Source: Tritrichomonas musculus (lineage: Eukaryota > Parabasalia > Tritrichomonadida > Tritrichomonadidae). From it: DNA of 64,000 nucleotides. Shown here one piece after another: positions 17,078-26,946 of this stretch (its first letter is position 1; each line of letters opens with the position of its first letter). The DNA lies in the NCBI GenBank assembly GCA_039105265.1, contig JAPFFF010000008.1, positions 2,666,001 through 2,730,000 of the forward strand. The letters run 5' to 3'. Both the position numbers and the translations under genes were made by a program. The notes beneath the pieces are model-generated. The model saw only the letters and a program-made list of their open reading frames with translations, ran no database searches and had not been told where the DNA came from.

Positions 17078-18889
17078 ATGAATAATGCTACTAAACAATT
17101 AGAAACTAGTGCTATTGATGAACTCTACCTTGATATTACCATTGAAGGTTCTAAAAATGCAAATAGATTTTCAGTTCGACCTACAGGAAAAGAAGGTAAT
17201 GGAGGAGACAAGGTATGGTTGTTCTTACATGGTGTACTTGATTCATGTGAACAGCTAGAATATACATATGCAGCTAAGACTACAAATAACTCAAGGGATA
17301 TTAAGATATATTTAGCAGATGAATATGTTGACCCAATAGATGAGGTTCTTTGGAAATCAACTACTAACCCATTCGAGTATATCATTAAGCAGCAATTTTA
17401 TGAAGTATCCCCAAATCCTAATGGGGCAACAACCTTATATACTGATTATAATATTACCTCCTCTAAGATAATTACTGCTGATAACATTACTACTATGAGG
17501 AGCGACCTAAACTTAGTTACCAACAATGTGGATGTTATTAGCTATGATGTTAATGAAATGAACACTATTATGGAAAGTCTAAAAGGTAGAGTATCAAGGA
17601 CTGAACAAGTTACTCAACATTTGGAGGATGATGTAGATAATTTACGTATAGTCTCATGGACTGCATTAGCTTTTGGAGTTGTAGGTACTGCTGGATCAAT
17701 AGGTTCTATTGGTATGCAGCTATTTCCAGATTGTATAAGCTTTCCTACAATAAAAGGTGGAGGATTCCTTAAAAGGTTATTCTCGCATAAGTCAACCAAA
17801 GGGATGAGTGATTTGGTTAGAAATAGCATTAACTTCATGTCAGGTACTACAGCAAGAAGCATAACCAAAGATATAACACCTATAATTACCTGGTGTGAAG
17901 AGCAGTATAAGCAACTAGATGAACTACCTTTTACTGATGAGAATGACAACCCTGATACTGGAACCTTGACATTAAGTGGTGCTATGGATATCAGGAATAT
18001 GTTTAGGGACTCACTCAAGCCTTGTTTCAAGCTGTTAGCTGAGAAGGTCAATGAGCTAGAGGCAGAGTTTGATAACTACCCTACTGTGGATGAAACTAAT
18101 GAAGCTTTGAAGGAGTGTGTATTAAATAAAGACATTAGCAAATTTAGAGAGAAAAATGATTTGATATACAAAGAATCTATCGAAGTGCCATTTGAAAATG
18201 TACAAGATAGTTCAGGAACGTGGGAAGTCAAAATCAATATGAGAAATACAACAACAAGACTTGTTGGGACGTTTACTGATGACGCTGACGTGGTTCATTA
18301 TTTTGATATTTTATTTGATCAGGGTGATGATACTGCTATTCAAACCGAAATATATTGGCTAAAGGAGATAGATAGAATAATCTATGAATGTGGCTATGAA
18401 AAAATGGATGATGGTTATTGGTATTTTCATGTTGAATACTTCAATACCAAATTAACATTAGCAGAAACAATACACAAACAAGATAAAATAGCTTTAAAGA
18501 GTGATATTACATCATTATTGAATGACTTATATTGGAGAATATTTTATTCAGGATTTCATAAATCATATTATGAGGATATCCCAGAATTATGCTGGTATTC
18601 TTACGATACTAGTTCTAAAAAATTAATTGTATGCGTCGAATATAATAGTTTATATATGGAAATGTTATTTATATTTAAAGATTCAAATGAAAAGAAACAT
18701 TATGTTAGAGTTAATTATAGTGAAGGATTTGCAGTACTAGATGAAATATATGGTGAAGATAAACTGAGAGAATCAAATAGAATAAGAGATTTTGAATATG
18801 AATTTCCACGTATCGATTTTCATTTAAAAGGCACCGGAAATATACCATTTACTGAATACTATCTAAAGCAAGTCAAAGCCACACCATAA
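17078..18889 (+). CDS. Large island protein (603 aa), coiled-coil plus membrane segment
   Basis: Layout: about 130 residues of beta-rich text, then ITADNITTMRSDLNLVTNN (about 132-150) leading to a coiled coil (150-190), a glycine-rich hydrophobic segment (TALAFGVVGTAGSIGSIGM, about 193-211), a helical middle (about 275-365), and a final domain that begins near NTTTRLVGTF and is aromatic-rich. It is paralogous to the pieces at 14995-15954 and shares the TTTR block with the 15974-17047 frame. It resembles fibre-like or membrane-linked structural proteins of large DNA elements, but I do not recognise the family. Treated as part of a fossil island. Confidence 0.5.
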   Translation: MNNATKQLETSAIDELYLDITIEGSKNANRFSVRPTGKEGNGGDKVWLFLHGVLDSCEQLEYTYAAKTTNNSRDIKIYLADEYVDPIDEVLWKSTTNPFEYIIKQQFYEVSPNPNGATTLYTDYNITSSKIITADNITTMRSDLNLVTNNVDVISYDVNEMNTIMESLKGRVSRTEQVTQHLEDDVDNLRIVSWTALAFGVVGTAGSIGSIGMQLFPDCISFPTIKGGGFLKRLFSHKSTKGMSDLVRNSINFMSGTTARSITKDITPIITWCEEQYKQLDELPFTDENDNPDTGTLTLSGAMDIRNMFRDSLKPCFKLLAEKVNELEAEFDNYPTVDETNEALKECVLNKDISKFREKNDLIYKESIEVPFENVQDSSGTWEVKINMRNTTTRLVGTFTDDADVVHYFDILFDQGDDTAIQTEIYWLKEIDRIIYECGYEKMDDGYWYFHVEYFNTKLTLAETIHKQDKIALKSDITSLLNDLYWRIFYSGFHKSYYEDIPELCWYSYDTSSKKLIVCVEYNSLYMEMLFIFKDSNEKKHYVRVNYSEGFAVLDEIYGEDKLRESNRIRDFEYEFPRIDFHLKGTGNIPFTEYYLKQVKATP

Positions 18890-18930
18890 AAGAGGCTTCT
18901 CGGGGCAGGTACCTGTGCCGTTTGATAGAT

Positions 18931-18957
18931 GGTGGGTATTGAGGTGGGTGGGTGGGG
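18931..18957 (+). other. G-quadruplex-type G tract
   Basis: Four runs of three or more Gs occur at 18934-18936, 18946-18948, 18950-18952 and 18954-18957, separated by 9, 1 and 1 bases. This is an extreme outlier in so AT-rich a window. It starts about 45 bp downstream of the last island stop codon and is followed by a purine-only stretch (about 18960-19008). Confidence 0.6.
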
Positions 18958-18959
18958 TA

Positions 18960-19008
18960 ACAAGAAAAGAAAACAAAAAGAAGAAAAAAAGAAGAAGAAG
19001 AAGAAAAT
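18960..19008 (+). repeat. Polypurine stretch with (AAG) repeats
   Basis: Almost only A and G over nearly 50 bases (GAAGAAGAAGAAGAAAA-type), directly after the G tract and before a T-run. It could mark an element end or promote triplex formation. Confidence 0.5.
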
Positions 19009-19055
19009 TTTTTTTTATTTTTTATTTTTCTAACTAGTTCGAGTTGACGCGTGTT

Positions 19056-19985
19056 TCATTTTTTTGCTTTGCCCCGCGGAAACCGACTAGTATATACTAC
19101 TTTATATACAGACACTTTTGAAACGAAATAAATATAAAAAATGGCGAAAAGTTGCCTCGTCATCCATCCACTAGATTGCGTGCAAAAGAATGCATTCATT
19201 TATGATAATTCTGGAGGTATTTTGACAATGCCAGGCAAAATAATAAATGGATCTAAACGAATGCCTGCTGCATTGAAACAAAACATGCCCGTGATGTGAG
19301 GCTCGAAGGCACTTTTCGAAGAAACAGAATGTTCATTTTTATTAGGAACTAGAACTTTGTATGCTTGTGAATTAAAGCACGAGGATTCATCAGCGTTCCA
19401 CATGTTGACAGGCTTGCACTTAGTCTGTAAATCATGATTTTTGTTTAAAAACTTATTAATGACACCCAGGTTGCAGCATTGTCTCCTGGCTTCTGTTAAT
19501 GATTGAGGTTTTTTTAGAATAATGTTTTTCCTTGCACAAAAGTGATAGATCCAGGTTTCAGATGGAACATATGGTTCTAACATATCTATCACTCGTTTAA
19601 ATCTAGATGATAATTTATTTGCTTTGCATAAATGAAAAATTCTAATAGCACGAGAATATCTTTCATATCTCATATCATATGCAAATTTAATTGCCTCTAT
19701 TGTTTTCAAACAGTTCAAATCCAAATGACATTCTTTAACTTTTTCAATAAATTTGTTCTCGTCAACTTCTCCAATGTATTGAATACCTCCACCTTTAGAC
19801 ATGTTTGGTTCCCAGTGATTCCCGTTCATTGTAGCCCGAATTGCTGCATATGTAGCATGATCTGAAATATTGAAACGTTCTGAAATTTCGGCCTTAGTAC
19901 TTCCCAACGATTTCATATCACAAATATCTCGTTGAATTTTGGACAAAACTTGAGATTCAAGATTTGTCCAATGAAATAAGCTCAT
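19056..19985 (-). pseudogene. Truncated DDE_1-type (pogo/Tigger-like) transposase
   Basis: The open part (19985-19200, 261 aa) starts with an HTH region (about 15-60, SLGSTKAEISERFNISDHAT). It then carries PVNMWNADESSCFNSQ (first catalytic D near residue 201) and TGMFCFNAAGIRLDPFIILPG, typical of DDE_1 superfamily endonucleases. An in-frame TAA (19200-19202) is followed by about 47 more open codons that continue the family's next block (AFFCTQSSGWMTRQLF), ending at a TGA (19056-19058). The D-G-H block and third acidic residue that should follow are missing, so the gene is truncated where it meets the G-rich/polypurine junction. It is a dead DNA transposon remnant. Confidence 0.7.
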
Positions 19986-20054
19986 TTAAAATACCAAAAC
20001 AATTAATTTTTATTTTAAAACAGTCACTGATCGTAAAATTCTTCTCAAAATAGT

Positions 20055-20166
20055 CTTTCACACTATTCTCAATTTTTTCTGAAGATGAAAAAAATTCAAT
20101 AAATTTTCTCAAATATTTTGAAAGCTTTTCTCAATTAGTGAAAGGCCGATATATATAGTGTGAAAG
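20055..20166. repeat. 12-bp inverted repeat upstream of the truncated transposase
   Basis: CTTTCACACTAT at 20055-20066 and ATAGTGTGAAAG at 20155-20166 are perfect reverse complements 88 bp apart. GTGAAAGGCC also occurs just inside the right arm. They lie 70-180 bp upstream of the transposase start and could be part of its terminal region. Confidence 0.4.
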
Positions 20167-20170
20167 GCCC

Positions 20171-22541
20171 TTCCAATGATGGTATATATATAAAACCTCA
20201 AAATTAACTCATTTAGAAGGAAAAATGATAATTATTTTTCAAAGAAAAAACAACATTGTTTTACAATCTTGAATTTTTTTCTATATCCAAATATTCGCGG
20301 AGTTATTTTATATCGAAAATGAACTTTATTCGAAGTGAGGTGAGATCAAAAATCTTATAAATGAACCGAAAGTCTCAATTTTGAGATAAATGGTTAAATA
20401 TTTGATAATATATGGTTAAAAATAAAAATCAAAATATCTCACCATAAATAAAGTTTCAATTAATTTAATCATTATTAATCATTTTATATATACTTTATAA
20501 ATAAATTTATATAATATTGATACTTATTTTAACTACTTCCCATCAATCAACATTTAATTTTGTTTAAAACTCTCTTAAAAAAATAGGTCGGCCAGAATAA
20601 CGAGTTTTGTCAAAAAAAAAAAAAAAATAAAAAAACGTAGGAATATCTTCTATTTGATATATAATATTATATGATATCTACATATTCTGTTTACCAAGTT
20701 TCATCCAATTTCTTGAGTTGAGTTTTGTGAAATTTATGTATTTTCTTTAAAATAAATAATATTAATATATCCTATAATTATCATAAAAAAATATAATCAT
20801 TTATGTTTACTTATATCTATAATATTATATTAAATTTATTATAATCATTAATAAATAAATATTTATTTTATTTAACATGAAAAATGCTTTTTTAAAAATT
20901 CCAAAATTCAATTCTTTTTGAAAAAGTTTGGGATAATTTCCTTTAAGATTTTCTTCTTCTTTTTCATTTTTAAGTCGACTTTTGTTGTTATATGAGTTTT
21001 TATAATATAATAAAATAAAAAAAAAAAAAAAAGGATATTTGATCTTCTATTTTTTCTTAAATTGTATTAATTTTTTTCCATCAATTCACTGATTAATAAT
21101 AAATATTTCTAAATTATTATTATATTTATATATATTATATATAGTATATAAATAAAGAAAATAATAAAATAACATTTGAATTTAATATATAGCAGGATAT
21201 AATTATTTTAAATTCAAATTTCAAAAAAATGATGATAAAAAAAATCCAACTCAAGAATTTCCACCAAATTTAGATGTTTTCTTAATCATATTTTCATGAA
21301 ACAAATATATAAGTTTGGGAAGTTTCTAGCGTTTTTTAAAATTTCGCTTTATGTTTTTGACAAATACGTTATTTTGGCGGACCTATTTAAAAAATCAAAA
21401 AACAGCAATAATTATTATAAACTTAAAGTAAAAAGGCAGACCACTATTTTTTCCCTCAATTATTATGACATAAAATATTTCTTCTCATTTTTAAAATTTT
21501 ATAAAATTTTATCTCAAAATCTTACCAATCTTTTTTTTTTTCGAATTTCATCAATATCTCAGCAAAAACTCCAAGCAATCGCTAAATATGCATCAAAGAA
21601 TTTTTTTACTCTTTAAACATTACAATTTGTTATATTATTTGATCTATTCAGATATAAAATTTTTAACCAATTTTCAATCAAAAACACCAAATTTCACGTA
21701 ATACACTCAACAACAAGAAGTTGTCATTAAAAATTTTCAGTTATGCGCCAAAACAAGGTTTTTTACTCTTTTTATTTTTTGATCATATCTCATTGAACAG
21801 CACGACATAGCGCAGTACGTATCAACTGTTTTTTTACAATAAGAAAATTATTTTTATATTAATTTTCATGAAAATAGAAAGCGATCCTAATGAAAAAAAG
21901 AGCAAAACTATTTTTTTAGTAAAACCCATTTTTATTCAATTTTAAATCATTAATCATTGAAAATTAATAAAATTCAAATGGGAAAAAACTCATACCATTT
22001 TTTGAATATAAAAGCGTATATATGATCAAGAATTTGAATATAAAAAATTTATAACGATCATATAAAGTATTCAAATTATATTCAATTAGTGGTCTGAGTT
22101 TTTACTTTCAATTTACACTCTAATTAAATTTATAGGGCATTTTAAATAAATTTGTTTCAATAATCATATTTCTATCTTTTAATTGAATACCTTTATCAAA
22201 ATATTTTCGTTATAATGGAATAACCATTTTCTCAAAAAGAAAGAAGCATCTATGCAGATTTACTTGTAGTACATAATACATTTTTTATGATTTTATGGAT
22301 ATTATTTATCAATCAAAATATAGTCAATTTTTGTTCATACTTATAGTTCATTTATATCACTAATTAATAAATATTTTAATATTTAATTTTTATTCATGAT
22401 TTCCTTTTGTGCTTTCCCCAATAAATTTGGTTTTTCAAAAACAATCCTAGATTTTTCAGTTAGTAATTGACTAAAAACCGCATAATTTTGTTGGCCATAT
22501 TAAATATAATTCACCAATTTTCTATTTAAAAAACAATAATC
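20171..22541. other. 2.4-kb non-coding stretch
   Basis: Nothing supported. The text is AT-rich with A-runs near 20612 and 21018. The longest frame (21296-21616, 106 codons) is lysine/phenylalanine/isoleucine-rich in the way random AT-rich DNA is, and I do not call it a gene. Confidence 0.5.
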
Positions 22542-23621
22542 ATGGGTGGCGGAATTGGATTTGCGATTTTCGGAATGCTCCTTTTCGGAACAGGTACATC
22601 CATATCAATGAAAATTATGCTTCAACTCAAAGCAGCAGGTTATAAAGGCAAAATACATAATTTTGATCAACCTTTTACTCAATCAATTCTTATGTTTTTC
22701 GGCATGATTTTTTCGTACTTCGTTTCAAAATGCTGGGATCCAGAAAATAAAGGCCCACGACCAAAGAGTAACTGGAGACAAAGAGTTATGGTTGCAATCC
22801 CATCATCATTCGATCTTTTTGCTTCAACTTTAATGACATTCGGTCTTATATATATTAATGTTTCAATTTTCCAAATGCTTCGAGGCTCAATGGTTATTTT
22901 CTCTGTCATTTTCTCCATTATTTTCCTCAAAAGAAAGATCAAAGGATATGAATACTTTGGCGTTGCTTTAACAATCATTGCCCTTCTTATGATTGGTACA
23001 GCTGGTATATATATTCCTGAATACAAATCTGAAGGTTCTTCAGATGAAGATACAAAGTCAAGTGGACAGAAGATTATGGGATCACTTCTCATTATTGCAT
23101 CACAAGCAGTTCAAGCAGGCCAAATTGTTGTTGAAGAATATGTTTTGAAAGACGTTAACATGCCAGCTCTTGAAATTGTTGGCTGGGAAGGAATTTGGGG
23201 ATTTGTTATGATGATATTCATTGCTTATCCATTCGCATTTATTGTTCCTGGTGAAAAACCATCACCACTTGGAGGTTCGCTTGAATTCTTCTGCGATGCT
23301 TTCATTCAACTCTTCACAAATGGAAAAATTGCACTTACATGCTCGCTTTTCTTATTTGCTGTTCTATTCTATAACATGTTCGGTATGCTTGTTACATCTC
23401 ACTCTTCAGCAATTTACAGAACTATTTTGGAAGCTGCACGTACTCTCTTGATTTGGATTGTTATGCTGATCCTTGCAGCATCCAATGCTCCATTTGGAGA
23501 AATTTGGTGCAAATATTCCTGGCTTGAACTCTGTGGTTTCATTATCCTTGTGTGTTCTTCTTTCATTTATGGTGGCTATTGGAAAATACCAGGTTTCAAG
23601 TATCCTGAACCCCAATTATAA
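22542..23621 (+). CDS. SLC35F6-like transporter (DMT superfamily)
   Basis: The 359-residue protein has about ten hydrophobic segments and no cleavable signal. Its order matches SLC35F6/TANGO9: a first segment with GTGTSISMKIMLQLKA (residues 17-32), FDQPFTQSILMFFGM, PSSFDLFASTLMTFGLIYI (about 87-105), the strongly conserved FQMLRGSMVIFSVIFS (about 110-125), the SLLIIASQAVQAGQIVVEEY segment and VGWEGIWGF. Family members lie in lysosomal or Golgi membranes and belong to the drug/metabolite transporter superfamily; the substrate is unknown. A charged linker (SEGSSDEDTKSSG) separates the two halves, as expected of the 5+5 fold. The start follows an A-rich leader; no other upstream in-frame ATG is present. 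Codon use is typical for the host. Confidence 0.85.
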   Translation: MGGGIGFAIFGMLLFGTGTSISMKIMLQLKAAGYKGKIHNFDQPFTQSILMFFGMIFSYFVSKCWDPENKGPRPKSNWRQRVMVAIPSSFDLFASTLMTFGLIYINVSIFQMLRGSMVIFSVIFSIIFLKRKIKGYEYFGVALTIIALLMIGTAGIYIPEYKSEGSSDEDTKSSGQKIMGSLLIIASQAVQAGQIVVEEYVLKDVNMPALEIVGWEGIWGFVMMIFIAYPFAFIVPGEKPSPLGGSLEFFCDAFIQLFTNGKIALTCSLFLFAVLFYNMFGMLVTSHSSAIYRTILEAARTLLIWIVMLILAASNAPFGEIWCKYSWLELCGFIILVCSSFIYGGYWKIPGFKYPEPQL

Positions 23622-24560
23622 TTCATTTTATGATTAGTTTAAAATAAATCATATTTCGATTAGCATATTTCCTTTATTTATGCTTTTCCCTTATAAAGGT
23701 TTTTATTTAAAAACGATATTGCTTTTTTTTTTTCATTTTTTTATACCAATATTTATCCTATTTTTATTGTGGAAATTCAATTGCTTAAGGTTCAGATTTT
23801 GGATATACTGCTAAACTTTTTGATAAAATTATTGCTTTTCTTTAGAAGTATTCATGTGAAGTGAAAACTCGTTATTTTATTATTTTATTTTTAGTTTAAA
23901 TTGAATGAATATTTGATCTTATGAAAAAATATTAAGATTATTTACTTCTATATATTAAATACTTGCGTTTGCCATAATTGGTTTTAATGGATGTTGAGAA
24001 TTTAAAAACCATTTAAAAAATGATATTTCGTTTATATCTCGTGTCAAATAAAATATTTATGAATTTCAAATCAATAATAATATTTTATACTTTACTTATA
24101 AAATATATTATCTGTTTTATTTCCAAATTACTAGCTATATATAGATTTAACCACAAATTTACATAAAAAATATTAGAAAATGACTTATTTCTCAATTTCT
24201 TTACGAAATAATAATACATTAATTGTACAATATAATAATAATATATATTTTAATAAATTTTATTATGTAAATAAGTTAATTTATACTCTCATTTTAAAGA
24301 AAAATGTAATTAATATTTTGTATTATTTTGAATTATTTTTCATCGTATTTATGTACTGCCTCTCAAATATAAAACCATTTTTATTTCAGAAAAATAAAAA
24401 TAGAAATATCTCAAAAATAGGAGTATAAAATTCTTATTCATTAAAGTACAATCTTAGTTTCAAAATAAAAATAAAGAAATAATGATCAAAATTACAATAT
24501 TTCGTCAATTTCTCTACATGAATACCTCTTACCTAAATAAGATAAGTGTAAACTACACAA

Positions 24561-24885
24561 TTTTGGGCAATGGGCACATAAACCATAGAAAATTCAGAGA
24601 AAAATCGGTTATTGCCCAAAGCACCGACATGTTTTGAATTTTTTTTATTAATTCAATTTTTTATAACTTTTTCAAAACTATATTAATTTAAACAATCAAA
24701 TAATTAAATAAAAATATTAGCAATACTCAAAAAGTTTACAATTAATATCAAAAAAATTGATTTATTATAATGAATATTTTGCATGAGTTTATTCAATTTT
24801 GTATTTTTATAATTTCCCACTTACCCTAATATAAAAAGGCAATGGGTTGGGCTGCCCAAAGCCAAATTGCCCAAAACCGACATCC
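24561..24885. repeat. TTGGGCAAT/ATTGCCCAA word cluster
   Basis: TTTTGGGCAAT at 24561 (plus) faces ATTGCCCAAAACCGACAT at about 24866-24883, and a second ATTGCCCAAAGCACCGACAT lies at 24612. CAATGGGTTGGGCTGCCCAA at 24840-24858 contains a further palindrome. The outer pair could be inverted ends of a 325-bp relic. Confidence 0.4.
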
Positions 24886-24958
24886 TTAACATTACATTAT
24901 ATATTTTTAAATATTATAAAATCACAAATACCAATTATAAAAAAAGATAAATCAGTTT

Positions 24959-24974
24959 GAGATCTCGAGATCTC
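24959..24974. repeat. Perfect 16-bp palindrome GAGATCTCGAGATCTC
   Basis: GAGATCTCGAGATCTC reads the same on both strands and is also two copies of GAGATCTC. It lies within a region rich in GATATC/ATCGAT words and close to dispersed-repeat copy B. Confidence 0.6.
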
Positions 24975-25045
24975 GGTAATTGATATCAAGTTTACAATTA
25001 TTTTTATATCACATTTCATACCTGATATCTTGATAATCGATAATC

Positions 25046-25123
25046 TCGATATCAGATTTCTAAACTGATAATCGAGTATCAGATGCAAAAAAGTGACGTT
25101 TTTGATATCGATTCTCAAAATAA
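25046..25123 (-). repeat. Dispersed 78-bp repeat, copy B
   Basis: On the minus strand this begins TTATTTTGAGAATCGATATC and contains CGATTATCAGTTT, matching copy A at 7296-7373 at about 70% by eye. Confidence 0.5.
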
Positions 25124-25130
25124 CAAGTCT

Positions 25131-25231
25131 AGTCCAAATAAATTGTATTTTATTCTGTAAAATGAAAAAAGTCCAAATAAATTGTAAACCAAATATTGAA
25201 GAATGTTTTCATTTTACAGAATAAAATACAA
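25131..25231. repeat. 26-bp perfect inverted repeat with internal 17-bp direct repeat
   Basis: Arms at 25143-25168 and 25206-25231 are exact reverse complements (TTGTATTTTATTCTGTAAAA in the left arm). AGTCCAAATAAATTGTA occurs at 25131-25147, overlapping the left arm, and again at 25170-25186 in the loop. The combination looks like a local duplication-inversion event or a hairpin element. Confidence 0.75.
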
Positions 25232-25666
25232 ATCTATATTTTTGTGATAAAAAAACATATATATTTTTATTATTTCAAATTCAACAATAACCTGGTAATG
25301 CTATATTCCAATGAATCATTAAAATGTTGAACATTTACAAAACCAAATTCAAAAAATACAATTTGATTTCGAAATTTATATCAGGGAAATGAATTCAGAT
25401 CATTTACCATAATTCATGATTTTAAGATGTTATATACTAAGATTTGTTTTTCTTTTCTTTTTTTTTTTTTTTTGTTAAAATTTTGTATTTGAGAATTTGA
25501 GATTAGCACTTATATAGTTTATATTTTTAAAGAATAAATAAATAATAATTAGAAAAATGTATTTATTTTTAAATAAATTCTCAAAATACCAATATATAGC
25601 TAGTCAAAAACCTAAGTGAAGTGACAAAGGCCAAGCTTAATTTTTTTATAAACGAAATCGAAATTA

Positions 25667-26185
25667 ATGTCAACAAACAACGATATTCCATCGAACTTCG
25701 TAGTTCTTTATTATAACAATTTTGTCTATGAACCAAGTAAGCTTATTCAATTTTATGATGAAAATGCAAAAATATGGCGTCAATCAATGGGGTCAAGCGA
25801 AGGCCAAGGAATCAACGAAGCAAAAGCTCTTCTTGTTCCTGAAATTCCACAAGGAACTGACTTTAGTGTATTATCATATCAAGCTTGCCCCTTCGAAAAC
25901 GGATATTCTTTATTCGTAACTGCTTCTTTAACCTTAGATGATAAAACTAGAGTTTTGAATCAAACATTCGTTTTACAGAATAAATATGGCAGGTGGTTTG
26001 TTGTATCAGATATATTAAACGTAAATGATATTTCTAGTGTTCTTCCAACAAATGTTGAAACTTCACCTGTTAAAAGCAATACAAAGAAACCAAATACAAA
26101 TGATAAATCCAACTATCAAAATTCTAAAAAACAAAATGGTAGAAAACAAGATAAATTCACATATAAATATCCTAATCCTCAATAA
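25667..26185 (+). CDS. NTF2-domain protein, G3BP-like N-terminal domain with basic tail
   Basis: The 172-residue product starts with an NTF2-like fold: FVVLYYNNFVYEPSKLIQFYDENAKIW (about 12-38) is the classic first helix and strand of NTF2/G3BP domains. The C-terminal strand pair FVLQNKYGRWFVVSDILNVND (about 100-120) fits as well. After residue 125 comes a low-complexity Lys/Asn/Gln tail (KPNTNDKSNYQNSKKQNGRKQ), suggestive of RNA binding. True NTF2 is about 125 residues and lacks such a tail; G3BP/Bre5 have the NTF2 domain plus RNA-binding regions, but there is no RRM here. Likely roles are nuclear transport or RNP regulation. The ATG at 25667 is the only start that keeps the domain whole. 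Confidence 0.7.
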   Translation: MSTNNDIPSNFVVLYYNNFVYEPSKLIQFYDENAKIWRQSMGSSEGQGINEAKALLVPEIPQGTDFSVLSYQACPFENGYSLFVTASLTLDDKTRVLNQTFVLQNKYGRWFVVSDILNVNDISSVLPTNVETSPVKSNTKKPNTNDKSNYQNSKKQNGRKQDKFTYKYPNPQ

Positions 26186-26946
26186 AGCTATAGTTTTAAC
26201 TTCTCTTTTTTAGCAAGCAATATGCTTTTTTAGACAATATTTTATATTATTTTATATTATTTTATGTTTTCAATTATCAATGACAAAATATCAATACTTG
26301 CATGCTTACAACTCTTAAAACTATAATGTTGTTGAGGTTTTAAAATAAGTTTAATGATAAAATCAGTGAATTTTGGTATGATTTGTATTATCATTTCATT
26401 CTACAATTGAAAACTTGTTATCATATAAATATACTTTTTCAATATAAACAAGCTGAATAAAAGGGAGAATCAAATCTGATATAAAACCTCCTTATTATAA
26501 AGTAAATAAACAAATGATTTAGCACTTTAAAGAGAGAATTAGACATAATAGTAAGAATACAATCCTGCGAATAATCAATTCTATATATAATTTTATGTTT
26601 ATTGAGATATTTAATTCCTTATTCAAAGGAGTAATATCAAAATTGAAATTGAATTATTCATTTTATATCACATTTTTGAGCAAATTAACTCAATGAACAT
26701 ACTAATTGATCAAGAAAATTGTTTTGGCAATTTAAGGTTATGATATAAATTCTATAACAAATTCTTTTGAGAAAATTATCTTTTGATTTCACTTATGTTA
26801 TTCTCAAAATTTGAATTAATATACATATATTCTCAATTTTTCAACTTAAAATTGGCCTCCACCTATATAAAAACACACAATATTTTGACAAATTTCTGAA
26901 AAGCCGATGCTTTTGAATATCAATTAAAAAAATTTCTTGAAAAAAA
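26186..26946. other. 760-bp spacer
   Basis: No gene seen. A short direct repeat (TTTTATATTA, about 26240-26268) is the only structure noted. Confidence 0.5.

Larger units (their letters stand above)
14950..18960 (+). mobile_element. Fossil virus-like island, possibly Maverick/Polinton-related
   Basis: About 4 kb of plus-strand coding DNA has a composition unlike its surroundings: more G, many AGG/GGT codons and TATATA-poor coding text. It carries four frames (listed separately), two of which share a paralogous region. None is a recognisable polymerase, integrase, ATPase or capsid protein, so the family is a suspicion from the look of the proteins and the abundance of Mavericks in trichomonads. 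The island looks partial and broken, with a small number of breaks, and is bounded on the right by a G-rich tract and a truncated transposase. Divergence between its two paralogues suggests it is not very recent. Confidence 0.4.
23622..25666. other. 2.0-kb non-coding stretch with several repeat structures
   Basis: No gene supported; the 82-codon frame at 24180-24428 looks random. It holds a cluster of TTGGGCAAT words (24561-24885), a 16-bp palindrome (24959-24974), copy B of the dispersed repeat (25046-25123) and a 26-bp perfect inverted repeat (25143-25231), so it looks like a graveyard of small elements. Confidence 0.55.

Noticed and set aside
21296-21616. 106-codon plus-strand frame
   Set aside because: Composition (Phe, Lys, Asn, Ile) is that of random AT-rich DNA; no motif, no initiator and no neighbour support.
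24180-24428. 82-codon plus-strand frame
   Set aside because: Asn/Ile/Tyr-rich, low complexity and inside a repeat-rich spacer.
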